From positions 16,834,027-16,898,026 of the forward strand of contig CM076274.1 in NCBI GenBank assembly GCA_038380795.1: a DNA stretch of 64,000 nucleotides, read 5' to 3'. The notes below the pieces were generated by a model. That model had not been told where the DNA came from. It made no database searches and worked only from the letters and a program-made list of their open reading frames with translations. Position numbers and translations under genes: made by a program. Positions 28,675 through 42,250 of this stretch are shown here, piece after piece (position 1 is the first letter of the stretch; every line of letters begins with the position of its first letter). The DNA comes from Pyrocephalus nanus (lineage: Eukaryota > Chordata > Aves > Passeriformes > Tyrannidae).

Positions 28675-28704
28675 TTTGTTGTTGTTGATGTTGTTGTTGT
28701 TTTG
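28675..28704. repeat. Imperfect (GTT)n tract
   Basis: TTG/GTT repeats interrupted once by GAT, followed by a T-rich run. Confidence 0.85.
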
Positions 28705-29582
28705 GTTTTTTTCTCACAGTACCAAAGCAAGACAAGCTCCACTTATAACCCGACACAGTAGGAGTAATTGAAGAAGATTATGGGATTCAAAAGGTTAGGC
28801 TGAAGTCAGGAATCAGTCAAGTCTATTTCCTGTAGCAGTGCAAGAAGGTTACTTGAAATAACAGACACAAGGTATTATAAAAAAAAAAAAAAAAATCCCC
28901 CCAAACACTAAAATAAGCTGAAAAGTTGTGGCTCAAAATGCAAAAGTCTGCAATCTATAAGGCAATCTCACTTTTTTTTTTTTTTAACAGAAAATCAGTC
29001 ATTTGCACACACTATTCAGAGAAGCAGGTGAGGGAGCTTAGCATAGTGAGAGCCAGAGGTCTGATGGTTTTGTGTCCATATCTATATGCATCTACATTAC
29101 GTTTCTGATATCACTGAAGCTGTTAAAATGTTATTCCTGCTATTCATATTAACACAAAGCTAACCTCAGTCATACTGTACTTATTTAATGACTTGTAATG
29201 TTATGCTTTTGTCCTTGAATTGGAAAATATCTCTCCTTTTTCCTGCAGTAAAGTACATCTTGTTTGCCATTAAATTACTGATTAAAGGGTTTTTCTTATG
29301 ACTGTATGCCCTCAAATTTTTTTTACACAACAGTATTTATCCTTAACAACAAAAGCAGAACAATGACTTTTCCATTAGTATCTGTGGAGGACAAGGCATA
29401 AGCCTGTTTTTTTTCAGATATTCTGACTATTGGGATAGATTAGAAGATGGGGGCCCTTTGATCAAGGGCAGCCCTGCCCTGGAATAACTTCCTACTCCTC
29501 CTTGAGACTCATACTCAGATTCCCCCTCTCAGTGCCTGGAGGGCTAAAGGGGCTTCACATGTGTGAATGAAGTGGTGCAAAA

Positions 29583-29809
29583 AGTCTAGTTTAGGTTCAG
29601 GTTGGATACCAGGAAAAGATTTTTCACCCAGAGGGTGGTTGGGCATTGAACAGGGCAGTGGTCACAGCCCCAAGCCTGACAGAGTTCAAGGAGCATTCAG
29701 AAACAGGGTGAGGTTCTTGGGGTGTCCTGCACAGGGCCAGGAGTTGGACTAAGTGATCCTGATGGGTCCCTTCCAACTCAGCATATTCTGTGTTTCTCTG
29801 ATTCTATGG
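29583..29809 (+). mobile_element. CR1 LINE 3'-end fragment
   Basis: Reads in CR1 sense: ggttcaggttggataccagg, aaaagatttttcacccagag, ggtggttgggcattg, cagtggtcacagccccaagc, ttggggtgtcctgcacaggg, gatcctgatgggtcccttcc and aactcagcatattctgtg, ending in the degenerate terminal repeats ttctctgattctatgg. The fragment is 5'-truncated, as is usual for CR1. Confidence 0.9.
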
Positions 29810-30020
29810 CTTCTCTCCTCCCTCACTTTGTCTGGCCAAAGCCCAGCTCTCATATTCTGTATATTATAAACACAAACCTGCCTAATGCTGTTGTTGGATT
29901 TATTTATCCACATAATTTCCCTGGTAAATAAGATTAATTACTTTGCACCACTCAAACATTCCTGGGAGACAGTTCTGGAAACAAGTCAGAATAGCAGCAA
30001 ATCCCAGTGTCCACATCAGC

Positions 30021-30205
30021 CAGTGGAATGGGATCCCCAGGGAGGGGGTGGGTTCACCATCCCTGGAGGTTTTTAAGACAAGACTGGATGTGGCATCAGT
30101 GCCATGGGCTGGGAACCACAGCGGGGTTGGATCAAGGGTTGGACTTGATGATCTCAGAGGTCTTTTCCAACCTGGTTGATTCTGGGATTCTGGGATTCTA
30201 TGATC
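30021..30205 (+). mobile_element. CR1 LINE 3'-end fragment of a second subfamily
   Basis: Sense-strand CR1 blocks: cagtggaatgggatccccag, accatccctggaggttttta, agactggatgtggcatcagt, gccatgggctgg and gatctcagaggtcttttcca acctggttgattctgggatt, ending in repeats of the ATTCTGGG/ATTCTATG type. It differs from the copy about 200 bp upstream in diagnostic positions, so these look like two insertions of different subfamilies rather than one element. Confidence 0.9.
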
Positions 30206-32119
30206 TCCTCCAAATCAGTCGTGGGCCGTATCAAAGCCTTCCAACAGCCCAAGCTTCTTCATCAGTGGTTTATCAGCTAATTAGTTGTTCTACCAAAAGC
30301 CTCACAATCTCTCTCACAACCAGAGCTGCTCCCAGCCAGCTCCCATCTCATTTTCTGGGACTGATCCTTCCCTAGTGTTTCTCCTCACCAGCCAAGGTAG
30401 TTGTGGCCCCTCTTCTCCCCACCCTCCCCAGATGCCTCCACGCTCTTCCTGAGCTTCCCAGGTTCCTCACCTCTGACTCCACTCTAGGAGCACAAAATCA
30501 ACAGCAAAACCTATAACAATAAAATTAATAACATAATAAATATAAGAACAATAAATAGAAAAGTAAGGTCAATATGGGACATGTTGGAGCGAGGAATAGT
30601 ATTATAAATTTTAATTTTGTTCACTCAGGGAACTTCCTAAAATGCTAAATGAGATTAAGATCACATGGTTCAGAAACAGCTCTCTGGTAGCATTGCTTTA
30701 GCTCTGGATAACATGTTGCCTTCACTCACTTTTAACCAAGTAACTAACTAATGTTTTGAAGGCTTTTGAACGTTGTATTTTTGTATTTTGGAATATGTGT
30801 ATCTCTAGGTTTTCTGGGATCAGCATATGCTCTTGAAACAGGTAAGTTTAATACTGCAATAAATAGTGACCTTAGGCTATTTGTTTTGTAATTGCTACTT
30901 GGATCTTATAAAATATTACACAAAATAATTGCATCCGTAACAAGCAGCATTTAGTTGTGCTCGATTTCCTTTTTGTTTGCATTGGATGACTCCTTGAAGT
31001 ATTGAGTTTTATTAGTATAAATGCTTTGGAACACGAATGTTCAGCTTATAGAGGCAGCAGCTTGCCAAAGCAAAGCTTAAATTTACAAATGTAAACATTT
31101 ATCCAGGAGGCATTTCTGTATATATAATTGGCTTAAAACAACAACGTTCATTGTTTGGCTGATAACAATGAGGCAAGAAACCTGCATTTTCAAAGGTCAC
31201 TGGCAACATGTGGAGCTTCAAACTAATGTTTTTACAGTAAATGCAACTATTACATACAGAAATAAACCTGCTTCTGCATTTGTGAGAATTAAGACAGAAG
31301 CCACATTTCAAATTATTCCTGGCACGTGATTCACTCAAACTCCTGTGTTAACTGAGCCTTGAGGTGCTTTTGTGGTGACCCAGAGAAATTATTCCTATGC
31401 CCTCTGCAAACACAGGGGGGCATGGAAATGTTGCTGCTGCTGCTTCATCTACGAACTCTTCTCTGACATTTCCATTTAAAGAGAAACTGCAGCAGATATT
31501 CAGGAGCACATTTACACTTATTTTCCATAAAGCCAAAATAGCACAGCTTCCCCATTAGTATGAGAACCACAGTCTTTGTACTAGCTGTGACTTTCTCTTT
31601 TTGAAGCCACTAAAAACTGGAATTTAGAAAGTAGCCTCTTGCACTGTGCCTTGAATTTGGTTAAACTGTACTGTTACACTGATTCATCCAAGTGTCCATA
31701 TTTTATGTTCTGTTCACTTTGACCCTCCACCCACATTTTAATTCCGAGACAAGCACTGTATGCATTGCATAATATATCACATAGGCAAGAGGTCTTCCAT
31801 TTTAAACAGCTTGATGCAGCTGTTGCTTTTCCTTTACAAACCAGAGCAAACATGCAGGAGGATGCTACATTGATCCTTTAATTTCTAGTCAGCTAATATT
31901 AACTTTAGTTAAGGGGCAGTAGCCCATTGTTTAGTTTAGAGGACAGTATCCCAGTGCAGTCTCTCTCTGAGCTAGAGTGGGAGTTTAAGTTCAGGAGGCT
32001 GCAAGCACAGACACTGCAAATTTTTTTTTGGCCAAGAAATGTTTCCAATAATAGAACAGATAACACCTCTGAAATATTTTGTCATCAGCTAAACAGCATA
32101 GTCCAATGGCCTTGCCTTT

Positions 32120-32146
32120 TTGTTGTTGTTGTTGTTGTTGTTGTTG
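32120..32146. repeat. (TTG)9 microsatellite
   Basis: Nine perfect TTG units. It produces a poly-Val stretch in an open frame at 31,927-32,319, which is not otherwise gene-like. Confidence 0.95.
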
Positions 32147-32758
32147 TGTCCCAAGCAGCTCTAGTTATAAATGTTTATGAAATAATCAGTTCATTTCATG
32201 GTGCAACTAATTTATCAAATTGCTTTACATTTTTTGGTCAAAAAACTTTTTCAGCACCATGCAGCAAAAATGCAAGATGGGTTTCTCTGGACAGGTTCTG
32301 CTCTTGTCTTCTTCAGTAATTCATGCAAATGTTACTGAGAACAAAATGTCCCCATCAGTTGGAAGTCTCATACCAGTAATGTCACTGATCCATAGGAAGG
32401 ATTTTGAAATGTGTCTTCGTCACATCAAACAGAAACTGAGTGCAGTGTTCTGCTATTACCCGATTAGTAATTAACATAAAAATGTTACAATACAGGATGT
32501 GAGTTGTGAGCCATAATTTATTCCTACTCAGCCTATAGCTGGAACAAACTCTGTGAAATATCCTGTATGAATTTATTGCTACTGTTTAAGCACCAGGTGA
32601 GTTACAGCTGAACATTACCAGAAAATTACTAATCTAATCTGGGATACTGTGTAAGTTCCAATCACTCATGCTGGGTGACAATGAATAAAGGATGAAACAG
32701 GCACACAGAGTTCATGAGATTTTTCAGGAGTAAGGAGACTGTCCTGGGTTGTGTATTT

Positions 32759-32785
32759 AAACAAACAAACAAACAAACAAACAAA
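32759..32785. repeat. (AAAC)n microsatellite
   Basis: Six perfect AAAC units plus AAA. The flanking sequence is ordinary AT-rich DNA. Confidence 0.95.
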
Positions 32786-35700
32786 TACAAGAGGTTGGTT
32801 TGTCTTGGCAAAAGACACAGTCATTATTTAAGGGCAGAGGAGAATGGAAGAGAACTTAGGGAAAAATGTTGGCCCAGAAGTTGAGGAGTGTGAACTGGCT
32901 AGAAATTAGAAGTCTGCACATGAGAACAGTGCGATTCACAGCAGGGCAGCGTGTTTGGGGGAAGAAACTACTTGTTTTTCAGAGAAGGTTTTCTAAAATT
33001 GTGTATCAGAGCCCATGACTGGCTCTGATACAGCAAAATATTATTGAACTGTAATACAGGATCATCATTTGAAATCCTTGTAGTGTTTTGCAGTGAGCCT
33101 GAACATGATATTTATGATTAGGATATTTGAAGCAGACCAGGGTAAGTTCTGGCTGCTCTGCTCTGAAGGAACTGCTGTTTCATTTTGTAGAGCTTAACAT
33201 GACTTGACCTTCTCGTACCCCTGTTAATATACTGCTTGTACTCAAAGCACAGGGAAATGTTGGAGAAGCTCGCCTGAAACTGGTACAACAAAGTAATTAA
33301 AAGTAACACCAGATGAGCTGAAATCCGTCCCATTCATTGACCAGAATGTCACAGGTTGCTCGGTGACGAGAGTAACTGCAGCAGAAATGGTGTTTTTTTT
33401 CCTCTCCCTTGGGAAAAGGGCAGCATGACTAGGATGAGTGTGACTAGAACAGCTCGGGGTTATGTTGTTAATTTAACCGTGCTGCGTCCTTTTGCTGGTG
33501 GTAAGAAGCTCCATTTATGGAAACTGATGGTTCCCTTTTGCCTTTGATGGTGTCAAGTCACCCACACTTCTAATTCAGCCCCCTCATGATGAACTTTATG
33601 CTGTTCTGAGAAGAGCAGCAATGGAATGGGCCTAAAGCTTTCCTGCTGTGTTTAATCGGTTATTATGAGGTCGCTTATTGAAAAAACTTGAGGAGTTTTT
33701 TTTTCCCAAAGAAAAGCCAGCTATTTCAAGATAAATATTTTTTCCCCACAGTTAAATGTAGAATAGCAGCAAGGTCACTTAGAACAGCAAGACCAGGTGG
33801 CCCTGTCTCTCTCACTGTTAAATCCTGGGTGAAATATATGCTGTCAGCCACTGAGATTAATAGTTCTATTTGCTGTTCAGTGTATTTGAGAAACTCCTAT
33901 TATTAATGCAATTTGGGATGAATTTAAAGTTCTCAAGGCCTTTTTTTAGAGTCTTCTCTGCATGTGTGATGGTAAGGCTCTTTTTTAGCATCTTAGAAAA
34001 GGCAAGATAATGTGACAAATTTATCCCAGTGTAATTGTGCTCAGAACTATCTGACTGACATATTTCTCATTCAGTAATTGTTCCTTATAGCTCTATTTGC
34101 TCTCGCTTTACTTGCTTTAATTAAAAAAAAATTATCTGGAGATCAGAGATGCATAAAGTCTTGCTTTGGAATTTGTAATATATTCCCATTATCCTTGATG
34201 AGTCATGTATTATTTTCCTCATTAAGCAGAAACATGATTTCGTGTCACTGGCAGTTTGAAAGCAGTGTTTGTCTTGCCTTTGGGTGTTCTGATAGAGATT
34301 GTACAACTGTAAGGTATCAGCAAAGCTTCTCATGTCTCCTTTTAATGGGGCAATGTCTGTGTCAGTTTATACACTTTTTACTTGCAGCAGTAGGCATGTT
34401 TGCTGAAATTTTAACTGTTTAATCCTTTTGTTATGCTGGTGTAACAGGCAACAGCATCATACTCTAAAAATTGTACTTTAGACTTCTCATCAGTATAAAC
34501 ATAATATAGTATTCTATTCATTTTAGTGAATTCCTTTAAAATTGTAATGAATGCCTATTAAAAGTTATATTATAAGATTAAAATCTCATTAAGAACCTAA
34601 TTTCCATATGTGCTGATATTTTTCAGTGCTCTCCTGCACCAAAACAGCAGGTAACAAGGGTAGTTTGGATTTTTTTTTTAACATATAAATTGAACATAAT
34701 ATATTTCTGCATTCTTAAGTTTGTGATTCTGGCCCTCACCATTCCTTTTTTGTCTGTGTTTGCTCTGTCCCCATCTGAGGCTCCAAGCATTTTAGTGTTG
34801 CTCAGTGTTTGGTGTTTAGACAGTAAGTCTGAATGAGGCCCTTCAAGTTATGCTGTAAATGAAGTGTGAGAGGAATAAACACCTTTAAAAGTGTGTTTTG
34901 CTTCCTTCACTCTCAACAGAGCAGGAGACAAAAAGTTTACCACCTGGGTTCTGATGCATTTACTGCTTTACACAAGATGGTCATTACTGTCCATCAGAGG
35001 AGGTTTTTTCAGGGTTTGTTCGATTTCTTTTTAATATGTTGTTGTTTACAAAGAGATAAGCAGTCTTTAAATGTAAATCCATGGGTTTTTTTAGAATTCT
35101 TACCTAAACAACCAAGGCTTCTCAAATCATTGAAGGTCATTAAAATTTAATGCTGTGTAAAGTTCAGTGATCAATGTATCCATTTAGTAAACATACCTTT
35201 TTTTGTACAAGCTTTTAGCCCTCATCTCTTATTAGCATTCAGGTGGTAGCATTACTGAAGTATTCTAAATATATATTTTAAATTAATCTTTTAAAAGCTT
35301 CCTCTGGCTTTTAAGTTTATACTCTTTAAGTTAACAAAAGGTCTTCTATTATGTGTTATCATGTTTTGCAATGATTGTTTATATAATGTTTTTCTTTCAT
35401 TGTACTCTGTATTTTTTTTTCTTTTAATGCATTTTAAAAAAATTAATTGTTAAAGTTGTTTCTAAAATGGAAAGCTTTCTTTTGTTCGGCCACAATATAA
35501 AGAGGACACTTAGGATGAACAAGGAAGATCCTTTTATTGCTTAAATGTTTTTAAAATTAAAGTCTGGTAAAAATAATTTTTTGCACAGCAACATTCTCAT
35601 TAGTTCTGTCTGTCTCTTGTTCCAGATAGACCAATCCACCCTTCTACCCTGCTGTAATACCCACGGCCTTGTTAAGTCTTGCTACACAGACAGTCTTCAG

Positions 35701-38586
35701 CTTTCCTCATAAAGGCATTATCAGGCTTATTCCAGCCTGATGGAGAGGTAGCCTGATATAGGTAGGTGTTTTCTTCAACAGAGAGTCTTAGCATGATATT
35801 GGAGCTGAAAATAATGTGTAACTGTCCATTTAAATCTCTCTTACCTCTTTTTATTTTTTTTCATTTAAACTGAAACAATTTTTTTGCTTTAGGATCAGCT
35901 CTTAAAAAAGATTTTATGAGCAGGTCATTCCCACTTTACTGGATTCTGCAGAACTGAAGTATCTCCTCATTGCAGGCTTCCTACTTGTTTCAGAATTTGC
36001 TTAGCCATGGTTTTGGCACTACTAAAACAAATCCTGTTCCAGAATCCTCCTATGAACTTAAGTATTCATTACCTAGGCAAGCAATGAATTTGTTTTTCTT
36101 ACTTGCCCATATATCTGGAAAGCTGGTTTTACATGTTGTGCCCATGGCTGTGCATTTATCATTAACTGTGTTGATCTGGAGGGTGATCTCGATTTGAACC
36201 TCAAAAAGAAAGATTAAACAGAAGAAATGCAACCCAAAAGATGGGCTTGGTAGACACATAATTTCAGGTGCAATTCATCAAATTATATGTGTGTTGACAC
36301 CACTGCACAAGAAGTATTTAAACATATTAAACATGCAGGGCTAAGTGTTCCAGCTCCTCATCATGCCTCCAGTTCTGAACATAAGCAATGGCTGGAATTT
36401 GGCAGCCTGGCTTCAAAGTATAATCACTCAATCCATTCCACCATGATTGATAATGAATGTTAAACTGAAGGTGAAAATTAGAAGCAAATTTTCAACATTT
36501 GGCCTCGAATTACTATGAATGATCTCTTATTTTAAGTGGAATTTTTCCTTTTTAATTATAAAATTAAACTATGTGTCACCATTAGGAAAAATCAATAGGA
36601 ATGTGGGATTTGGCACTGGGCTGAAATGATTCTTTTTCCTCCACTCAGCTGTATTTCTTCTGTTTGCAATGAGTAACGACCCCTTTTTTAGCTTGTCTCA
36701 CAAACATACCCTGCAGATGCACTTGCAGTCCTAATACCTTACAAGAAATAAGCTCTGAAGTTCTGTCTAAGTTCCAATAATAGATGTTTTCAGACAGCAG
36801 GCTTGGGTAGTTAATTTGGCTAATCATGACTATCTAGACTGTCTATCAGAGAGATTAACCAGTAATTCTTGCTGCAGCTGAAAGCCACACGGGCAGAATT
36901 GTTTCTCAGGACAAAAGGACATAAACAAATTGTGGGTTTTGTCTTCCTTTACATGAACATTGCATTGATGTCACAGAGCTACAGGAAAACAACTTCATGC
37001 AGACAAAAAACTCAGACCAACTTTAATTCACGATGGAAGTCGATGGCCAAAGGGGGTAACCACGATGATGCTCCAACAACATCTCACAGGTTACAGGTTC
37101 ACTGTGCCCTTGGGGAACACATGGACAGACCCTGCTCCAAGGAAAACCACACCCACTGGTGCTCCTGCACACCTGACTCCTGGCAGCGATGCCCACTGAC
37201 TTTCTGCCTTCTTTCCTTGGGAGAAGGTACAACCTCCTGCTTGGGTCTCACCAGATCCTCTGTTCTGAGGGGTAAATTCTGTCCTCAGTTAAGGCTTCTC
37301 AGCACTCATGATTGGACTCCAGCTGTGAGAAGCTCCATGATTCAACCCATCTTATGATGCTTTCATGCTCTATGGAGAGAATGAGCCAAGAGTTTGTGTG
37401 CTTTGCTGTCCACACCCTGTCACTGTGAGCTTTAGGAGTTATCCTCTTGTGATCTTGCACCCTACAGGATCATGCACTGTGCAGCACTGGGAAAGGAGCA
37501 GCCCCTGTGAGGTGTGTGCTGGTGAAAGCATTTACTGCAGAATGATCTATCCTGTGATAACACTTTCTTTAATCTGTGCCCAGCCTGCTGCAGGCACTTG
37601 TTCATTCTTTCTTCTTCTACACTGGATTTTTGGTTTAGGGTTTGCTTCTACTGAGACCTCATATTCTCTCTGTTGAGTTTTCTTTAGCAGCTCAAAATAA
37701 CGGGGCCAGCAGTGCCTGGAGCCACCCGAGAGCAAGATATCTTCTCCTAAGCTTTAGAGATAAGCAGCACCTGTTTTCTATCCATTCACTTTCTTATATT
37801 CTTTTCTAGATCAAAATCTGTGCATCTGAAGGTCATGAATTACTCGATGTGTGAATGTGCAGTTGTTCCCTCTCCCTCTGCTGCTGCTGTTCCTGCTAAA
37901 CAGAGCTCTCTTTGCTTGCTTGAATTAGAGAATCTGTATCAGTGTTTGCAGCAGCTGGATTCCCTCAGATGAAGCTTTACAGAGATACAGACTGGGCTAC
38001 CATCATCCATCCATCCATATCCCTGTGTGGATATATTCCATCAGTGGGGAATGCCTGAGGAATCTCGTTCCTCTATCTGTTTTCATTATTATTGCCTATC
38101 TCCCTTGGTCTTTCATCACAGACAGAACCTTGCACTTTCACAACCCAAAAATCTACCTTTTTTTCTAGATGAGCTGATGCACAGGCCCACACCTCAAAGA
38201 AACAGCTTTGTACTGAAGGTTAAGGACTTCCTGCTGAGGCATTTCGTGCCCGAGGCTGCTTGGTGCTTCTAAATAACTGCCTGAGGAGCCTGTTAGGCTG
38301 CACTGCTGGGGGAGGCAAGGAGGAGAGGGAGACCTCAAGGGAGAAGATGTGAGATCTTGTGGAAATTCTATTTTTACACATCATTCTCCAATCAGAACTC
38401 TGTTGCACCGTCAGAGCACTGGAACCCTTGTGTTCCAGTGAAGACTCCTGTGTCTTCACTCCAGGGATAGGTATGAACAGACTTGAGACATTTATGGTTA
38501 ACATTTCAGGTGAGCATTAGGATAGTTTGCCAAGGAAAACAACACTTTTCATTTATTATGCAGAATAATCCTGCAGGTAATAACTG

Positions 38587-38589
<3 letters not shown>

Positions 38590-38619
<30 letters not shown>
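38590..38619. repeat. (T)30 homopolymer
   Basis: Uninterrupted run of 30 T. No target-site duplication or recognisable retroposed body is visible next to it. Confidence 0.95.
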
Positions 38620-38620
<1 letters not shown>

Positions 38621-41600
38621 TATCTGCCGTTGTTCTTGAACTGGACAAGGAGATTTTGTGGCAGAAAGGTTTTCTCCAAGTGCTGTGTTGCTTTTAGGAC
38701 CTGTATGAAGACTGCCATTCATTATCAGTATAATAACATTTATCATCAGCTCCAAGTGAGTTTTGGCTGATTTTCTGGCTCATCTGTCAGGAAAGGATTT
38801 GGGTCATCAGTGTGTGAGGGTTAATATAGTGGAAGTTTTCCAAGATGGATATAATGCTCTCTATAAAATAAAAATGCAAGCACAAATAAATAGAGGTGAT
38901 AAAAAACCTGATGAATTCTACCAGTTCTGTTGCCTTCAGTATCCAGCTCCGTAAGAACTGTCCCAAAAATTGCAGCTAGGCACTGGTCAGTGAGTTGCTT
39001 ATCCCAGGGTGGTTTTCAGCATTTTCTCCCAAATATTTAATAGTCCTTTATAGACTCAGGAATCTGTTAGTGTTTAGTTTGATTTGGGCTTATCTCTGCT
39101 TTCATTGAATTAATACCCAAACAAGTGAAGTTTCTGTACACACTTCAAATAGCAATCCATAAAGGAAGAAAAATCCCAACAGTTTTATGCAGCTTACTAT
39201 AACTGATAGTCCTTGGGAGAGGACTAAATAAATAATAGTAGACTGAATCACTTCGTAAACTTCATTCAAGAAACTTTAAAATGCGAAATAAATCTCGTTC
39301 TCTCAGAGTTGATGGTTTGTTTTTTCCCCTTGCCCTTGCAGAGGATGTAAGTCTTTTCTAAGTACAGCAATAGAGTTAGTCTGCAGATTACTTTACCCAA
39401 AACAAACAGCCTTTGTTCTTACCTTTTAAGTCTGCAGTCTGGTAGGGTAGATGTGCATGACAGATTTTTGATAAATAAATGCATAATAAAATGTGGCTAG
39501 ACTTTATTTTTCCCCAATGCATTGTAGTATCAAAAAGAGCTTGGCAGATACTTTAACTTTGCTCTGGCAGGTATGCACATAATTATTCATCATCCTTGCA
39601 AATGTAAAAGAAAAAAAAAAAAAAGCAAATCCACAAACAAACCCACTTTGTTGCCGGTCAGGATTTAAGATGAAGCTTTCCTTGTGGTGGTGAAGAAAGG
39701 AATTACCTTTGGTGGCATGAATTTCATCACCTCGCTATTCTGCACACTTCATTCACTCAAATTCTTCAACTGTTTCGAAAATGAAATGCAGGGAGGCAGA
39801 ATTTGTTTGAAGCCTCCAAAGCTCTCATTACTTTGTAGTGAACTTTCTCTCGAGGACTGTATCCCCCTCTCTTTCTTGTTGGTGCTGCTGTAATGGGGAC
39901 TGTCACATACTGAGAACAGAAACATCTGCATTGCTGTTTTCTTTAGAGCTGTGCATAACTAAAATTTAAAACTTGTATTTCAAGGACTGAATAGATCATT
40001 AAAAACAGGGCAGGGAGAGAGAGAGGCAGAGAGATGGGAATGGCAAAGCCACGAAGTAAGCTGGAGTGGAAACTATTGTTGTGTGAGGAAATCAAGAAGA
40101 GAAAGGCAGAAGGATGACAGAAAGCAGCAGTGATGATGGTCAGAGACAATGGAGAGGGACAATCAGAGCAAAGCCTTTACTGATGCAACAGCTGCATGAA
40201 TGGCTAAATCTACAGTGAGCAACAGCCTTGACACAGGGCTGAGAATCAAGTGTAAAATAGCAGGAGAAGGAGACAGAGAGCTTTAAAGGATGACCACTGA
40301 TGTCCCAAAGTGTGGTTATGATGAATAGAAAAAGAAGAAACGGGACATCAAACCAAATTGAAATAATTGGGCATTCAGCAGATTTCCCACAGAATTTGGG
40401 AACTTAGGAAAAGAAGAAGAGCTTCACTTAAGAGAAGTGAGAGATCAGTGCAATAGTTAGAAGAAGAGGGGAGAAAAAGTCACTGTCCTAAAAATCAGGC
40501 AACAAAAGAAGGGATGGGAAGAACACAAACTTATGTAGAGAGTGGGAGATCCAAACAGCCTTGGCCTACAGCTACTCTGAGGATTCCAGAGCAAAAGGAA
40601 AGTGGTGCAGGTCAAGCTGAGGAGAGAACTGGCAGAGACTGTCAGGGTGGATATTTTGTGACTTACAGCACTATTAGTCCAATTCATGTTACTTCACATT
40701 TCTTTGTCCTTCATTTTAATTCCCCATTTTACTCCCTCAGGCTCTTCAACCAGATGCTTCTCCTTCTCATCTTGCTTTAGCCCAACACTTTCACTGACTC
40801 AGCTAGAATCCCATTATCTATATTGTTTTGATTTGGTTTTTTAACTCTAAAAAAAATCCTGGTGCTATTTTATGATATCACTTTGTCATTTTGGTATTTT
40901 TTTCTCTTTTTTTCTTTCTTTCTACTGCAGAAATAATTACCTTTTTCTTCCAGTAATAGTGAGACTCCCAACTTCATATAAATCAAAGCAGGCCTGTGAT
41001 ATGATAGAGGAATCCAGAAAATGGTGTTAGCAAATATGAAAATCCAGAGTTTAAACAATAAGTATTTTTTTTTGTTGGCAATAGTGAAACCCCTAACTTT
41101 TCATGAATGAAAGTCATCCTCTCTAATGAAAGTATCCTTTTCTTAAGCAAATTACTACTGATATGCAGTTAATCTATTAAATGGTTTGCTTTAGTTCAGA
41201 GACTTCATCTTTTATGGCAAATTATTTTTGTAAGAGACCAAAGCTACTTCATTAGCTTTCCAAAATATGAGGCAATTATTAATTAGCTACATCTTTTTTT
41301 TTCCCTTACCAATAAATAATCTAAGGCACGTTTGGTTGCAGCAAAGTCTCAGTTATGCAGGGAAGCCTTCTAGCTTTGATTTCAGAAATCAGTTTTCCAT
41401 ACAGAGAATTCCTGGGAACCACTGAGCAATTCTGACCTCTTCTGGAAGCCTTAAAGTGGATTCTGATAGATAGCAACCATTGGAAATCATCATTATTTAG
41501 GCATTTGAGGCACTAATCTGCACTGTGCTAGGCACTGTACAGATGGATTAAGAGATTGTGCCTACTCTGAAGAGTTCCCAGGATAAATAAGAAAGGAACA

Positions 41601-42059
41601 TTCAACATAAATGAAACCAAAGAGGTCATCACTGACAGTGCCTCTGAAACTGCTTGTGCTCCCTCTGAAATAATATAAGATGCTGATGAATATTCATCAT
41701 GCCTATGGACATGGTTAAAAGTATTCTGATAAACCAAATATTCCAGATTCTTAGTCTGAAAAAAATATTCCTTTTGATTCTGTGTCGTTATTTCTTAATA
41801 CAGCGGTGAAACAGATGAAAGTTTTTGTTCAGGAAGAAATCCAGTATTGAGTTTGTGCTGGAAAAAACATGACAGTCACACGTGTATGACAGAAAGAGGC
41901 TCTTATGGAAGTGCAAGGAACTCTCTAATCATTGATCTGGAATTGCCTGGAGCCACCATTCATGATTCCAGCCCAGAGATACTCACACCCCCAGTGCTTT
42001 AAGGGATGTGAGTTCCATGACGTGCATCAGCACAAAATGTACAAATAAAACACAAATTC

Positions 42060-42250
42060 CGTTTATATTCTTGGAAGGAGACATTTGCATTGACGATTTA
42101 CAGTGGAGAATGAACTGATCGGGGAGTTTTGAAAAATGCAAATGAATTTACGGCTTTTCTGAGAGCGGAGCATTTGCCATCCTGAACATATGGTTCATTA
42201 AGGCTTCAGCAACTGTTTACTGTGGTTAAAAACAGGGTTGTGGGAATTCT
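42060..42250. promoter_or_regulatory. Candidate conserved non-coding element (second octamer pair)
   Basis: ATTTGCAT at 42083-42090 and ATGCAAAT at 42136-42143, starts 53 bp apart, followed by catttgcc and tggttcattaag. The sequence has few simple repeats and a balanced composition. It is a candidate only. Confidence 0.18.

Larger units (their letters stand above)
26966..29582. other. Non-coding stretch with one exon-like segment
   Basis: Apart from the segment at 27817-27924, a (CA)7 tract near 27,348 and the (GTT)n tract, nothing is recognised. A run of about 17 A lies near 28,878. Confidence 0.5.
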
